A stretch of DNA of 6,447 nucleotides, from assembly GCA_022704645.1 (NCBI GenBank), contig JAKJGA010000095.1:1-6447 (forward strand), written 5' to 3'. This DNA is from Spirochaetota bacterium (lineage in GTDB: Bacteria > Spirochaetota > UBA4802 > JAFGJZ01). Both the position numbers and the translations under genes were made by a program. Under the pieces are notes generated by a model. It ran no database searches and was not told the DNA's origin. It was given only the letters and a program-made list of their open reading frames with translations. How positions within the stretch are numbered: position 1 is the first letter of the stretch; each line of letters starts with the position of its first letter. Positions 5,499 to 6,447 of this stretch are shown piece by piece.

Positions 5499-6447
5499 AT
5501 GAAAAGCCTATTAAAAGGTTTTAAACGCCCTAATAAAATAGAATTCCAGCATGATGAAGTAAATGCCAATTATGGTAAGTTCATAGCTGAGCCCTTTGAA
5601 AAAGGTTACGGTATCACTGTAGGAAATTCTCTTCGCAGAGTTCTTCTATCTTCAATAGAAGGTACGGCTATAACTGCTGTAAAAATTGAAGGTGTATCTC
5701 ATGAATTCGCGACGATTCCGGGTGTTTTTGAAGATGTAACTCGTATAATTCTTAATTTAAAGAAAGTACGTTTTAAATATGAAGGTGAACTTCACAAAGT
5801 TCTTCATGTAGTTAAAGAAGGTCCTGGACAGCTTACTGCAGCTGATTTTGATGTTGATTCTGAAATATCAGTTCTTAACCCTGATTTGGTTATAGCTAAT
5901 CTTGATGCTGACGGTAAAATTGATATTGAAGTTCAGGTAGAGAAAGGCCGCGGTTATATACCTAGTGAAATCAGTAAGAATTCCATTGACGTTATCGGTG
6001 TAATTGCAATTGATGCAATATTTACTCCAATTCAAAAAGTAAATGTCAGTGTTGTCGATACTCGAGTTGGTCAGAGAACAGATTATGATAAATTGATTCT
6101 GGAAATATGGACAGACGGTTCTATTAAACCTGATGATGCTCTTGCACAAGCTGCGAAAATGATAAAAGATCACATGACTCTATTTATTAACTTCGAAGAA
6201 CAGGTTGAAGATGCAGAAGAAGTTATCGATGAAAATTATGAGAAACTTAAAGTAACTTTAAGCAAATCTATTGATGATCTCGAGTTTTCTGTACGTTCTT
6301 ATAATATGCTTAAGTCTCTCGATGTTCATACTCTTGAGCATTTGGTTCGTAAAACTGAAGATGAGCTTAGAAAATCAAAGCATTACAGCGACCAGGTTCT
6401 AAAAGAAGTTAAAGGTAAACTCGAAAATATGCATTTGAGTCTTGGTT
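5499..6447 (+). CDS. rpoA: RNA polymerase alpha subunit, 3' end missing
   Basis: Alpha dimerises to nucleate RNA polymerase assembly, and its C-terminal domain (CTD) contacts upstream promoter DNA and activators. The frame stays open to the window edge, giving 316 residues; E. coli alpha has 329, so only a short tail is lost. The N-terminal domain is clear: LLKGFKRP at 4-11, YGKFIAEPFEKGYG at 25-38, and the dimer and assembly helix GNSLRRVLLSSIEG at 42-55 (R46/R47 match E. coli R44/R45). VLNPDLVIANL, KGRGYIPSE and TRVGQRTDYDKLILEIWTDG follow further on. An acidic linker (about 235-250) leads to the CTD, from about 257. R266 and N269 match E. coli R265 and N268, but the second DNA-contacting stretch is altered (HYSDQV at 295-300). 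The 39 nt gap from rpsD is the longest in the window, and no promoter is evident in it. Confidence 0.97.
   Translation, partial: MKSLLKGFKRPNKIEFQHDEVNANYGKFIAEPFEKGYGITVGNSLRRVLLSSIEGTAITAVKIEGVSHEFATIPGVFEDVTRIILNLKKVRFKYEGELHKVLHVVKEGPGQLTAADFDVDSEISVLNPDLVIANLDADGKIDIEVQVEKGRGYIPSEISKNSIDVIGVIAIDAIFTPIQKVNVSVVDTRVGQRTDYDKLILEIWTDGSIKPDDALAQAAKMIKDHMTLFINFEEQVEDAEEVIDENYEKLKVTLSKSIDDLEFSVRSYNMLKSLDVHTLEHLVRKTEDELRKSKHYSDQVLKEVKGKLENMHLSLG

Noticed and set aside
5868..6173. A 101-codon open frame on the minus strand
   Set aside because: It is wholly antisense to conserved RpoA sequence, resembles no family I know, and is best explained as a shadow of the alpha gene.
1..6447. A hidden novel system (defence, mobile, RNA element) within the window
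   Set aside because: Nearly every base is accounted for by twelve contiguous conserved housekeeping genes with gaps of at most 39 nt. I saw no repeats, inverted termini, tRNA or rRNA segments, or foreign-looking inserts.

Overview
The window lies inside a bacterial ribosomal-protein superoperon: the distal part of the spc operon joined without a break to the alpha operon. Every gene is on the + strand. The order is rplR (5' end cut off), rpsE, rpmD, rplO, secY, map, infA, rpmJ, rpsM, rpsK, rpsD, rpoA (3' end cut off). Gaps are 1 to 39 nt and one junction overlaps by 1 nt. I see no mobile element, CRISPR array, RNA gene, terminator or convincing internal promoter. Transcription must enter from upstream, and rplQ would be expected after rpoA outside the window.

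The proteins are clearly bacterial (S13/S11/S4/alpha, IF1, type I MetAP, SecY). The DNA is AT-rich, with many AGA and AAA codons. The phylum is not settled. The alpha-subunit N-terminus (LLKGFKRP) and the unusual end of its C-terminal domain remind me of spirochaetes, perhaps the Leptospira side. An Elusimicrobiota-like lineage is the alternative. This is from memory only and is of low confidence.

Layout: 1-1525 holds the large- and small-subunit proteins L18, S5, L30 and L15. 1541-3653 holds the protein-export channel SecY and methionine aminopeptidase, which trims nascent chains. 3653-4021 holds IF1 and L36. 4033-5459 holds the 30S assembly proteins S13, S11 and S4. 5499 to the end holds the RNA polymerase alpha subunit. 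Together these genes couple ribosome production, translation initiation, nascent-chain processing, secretion and transcription.

This is conserved housekeeping DNA and I found no undescribed system in it. The points worth a second look are small. The DNA-contact half of the alpha C-terminal domain is rewritten. adk is missing between secY and map. map has a TTG start in a tightly coupled secY-map-infA block. Several junctions embed the stop codon in the next ribosome binding site. S4 and L36 both keep zinc ligands, S4 has lost the usual QHG loop, and L36 has a short C-terminal extension.
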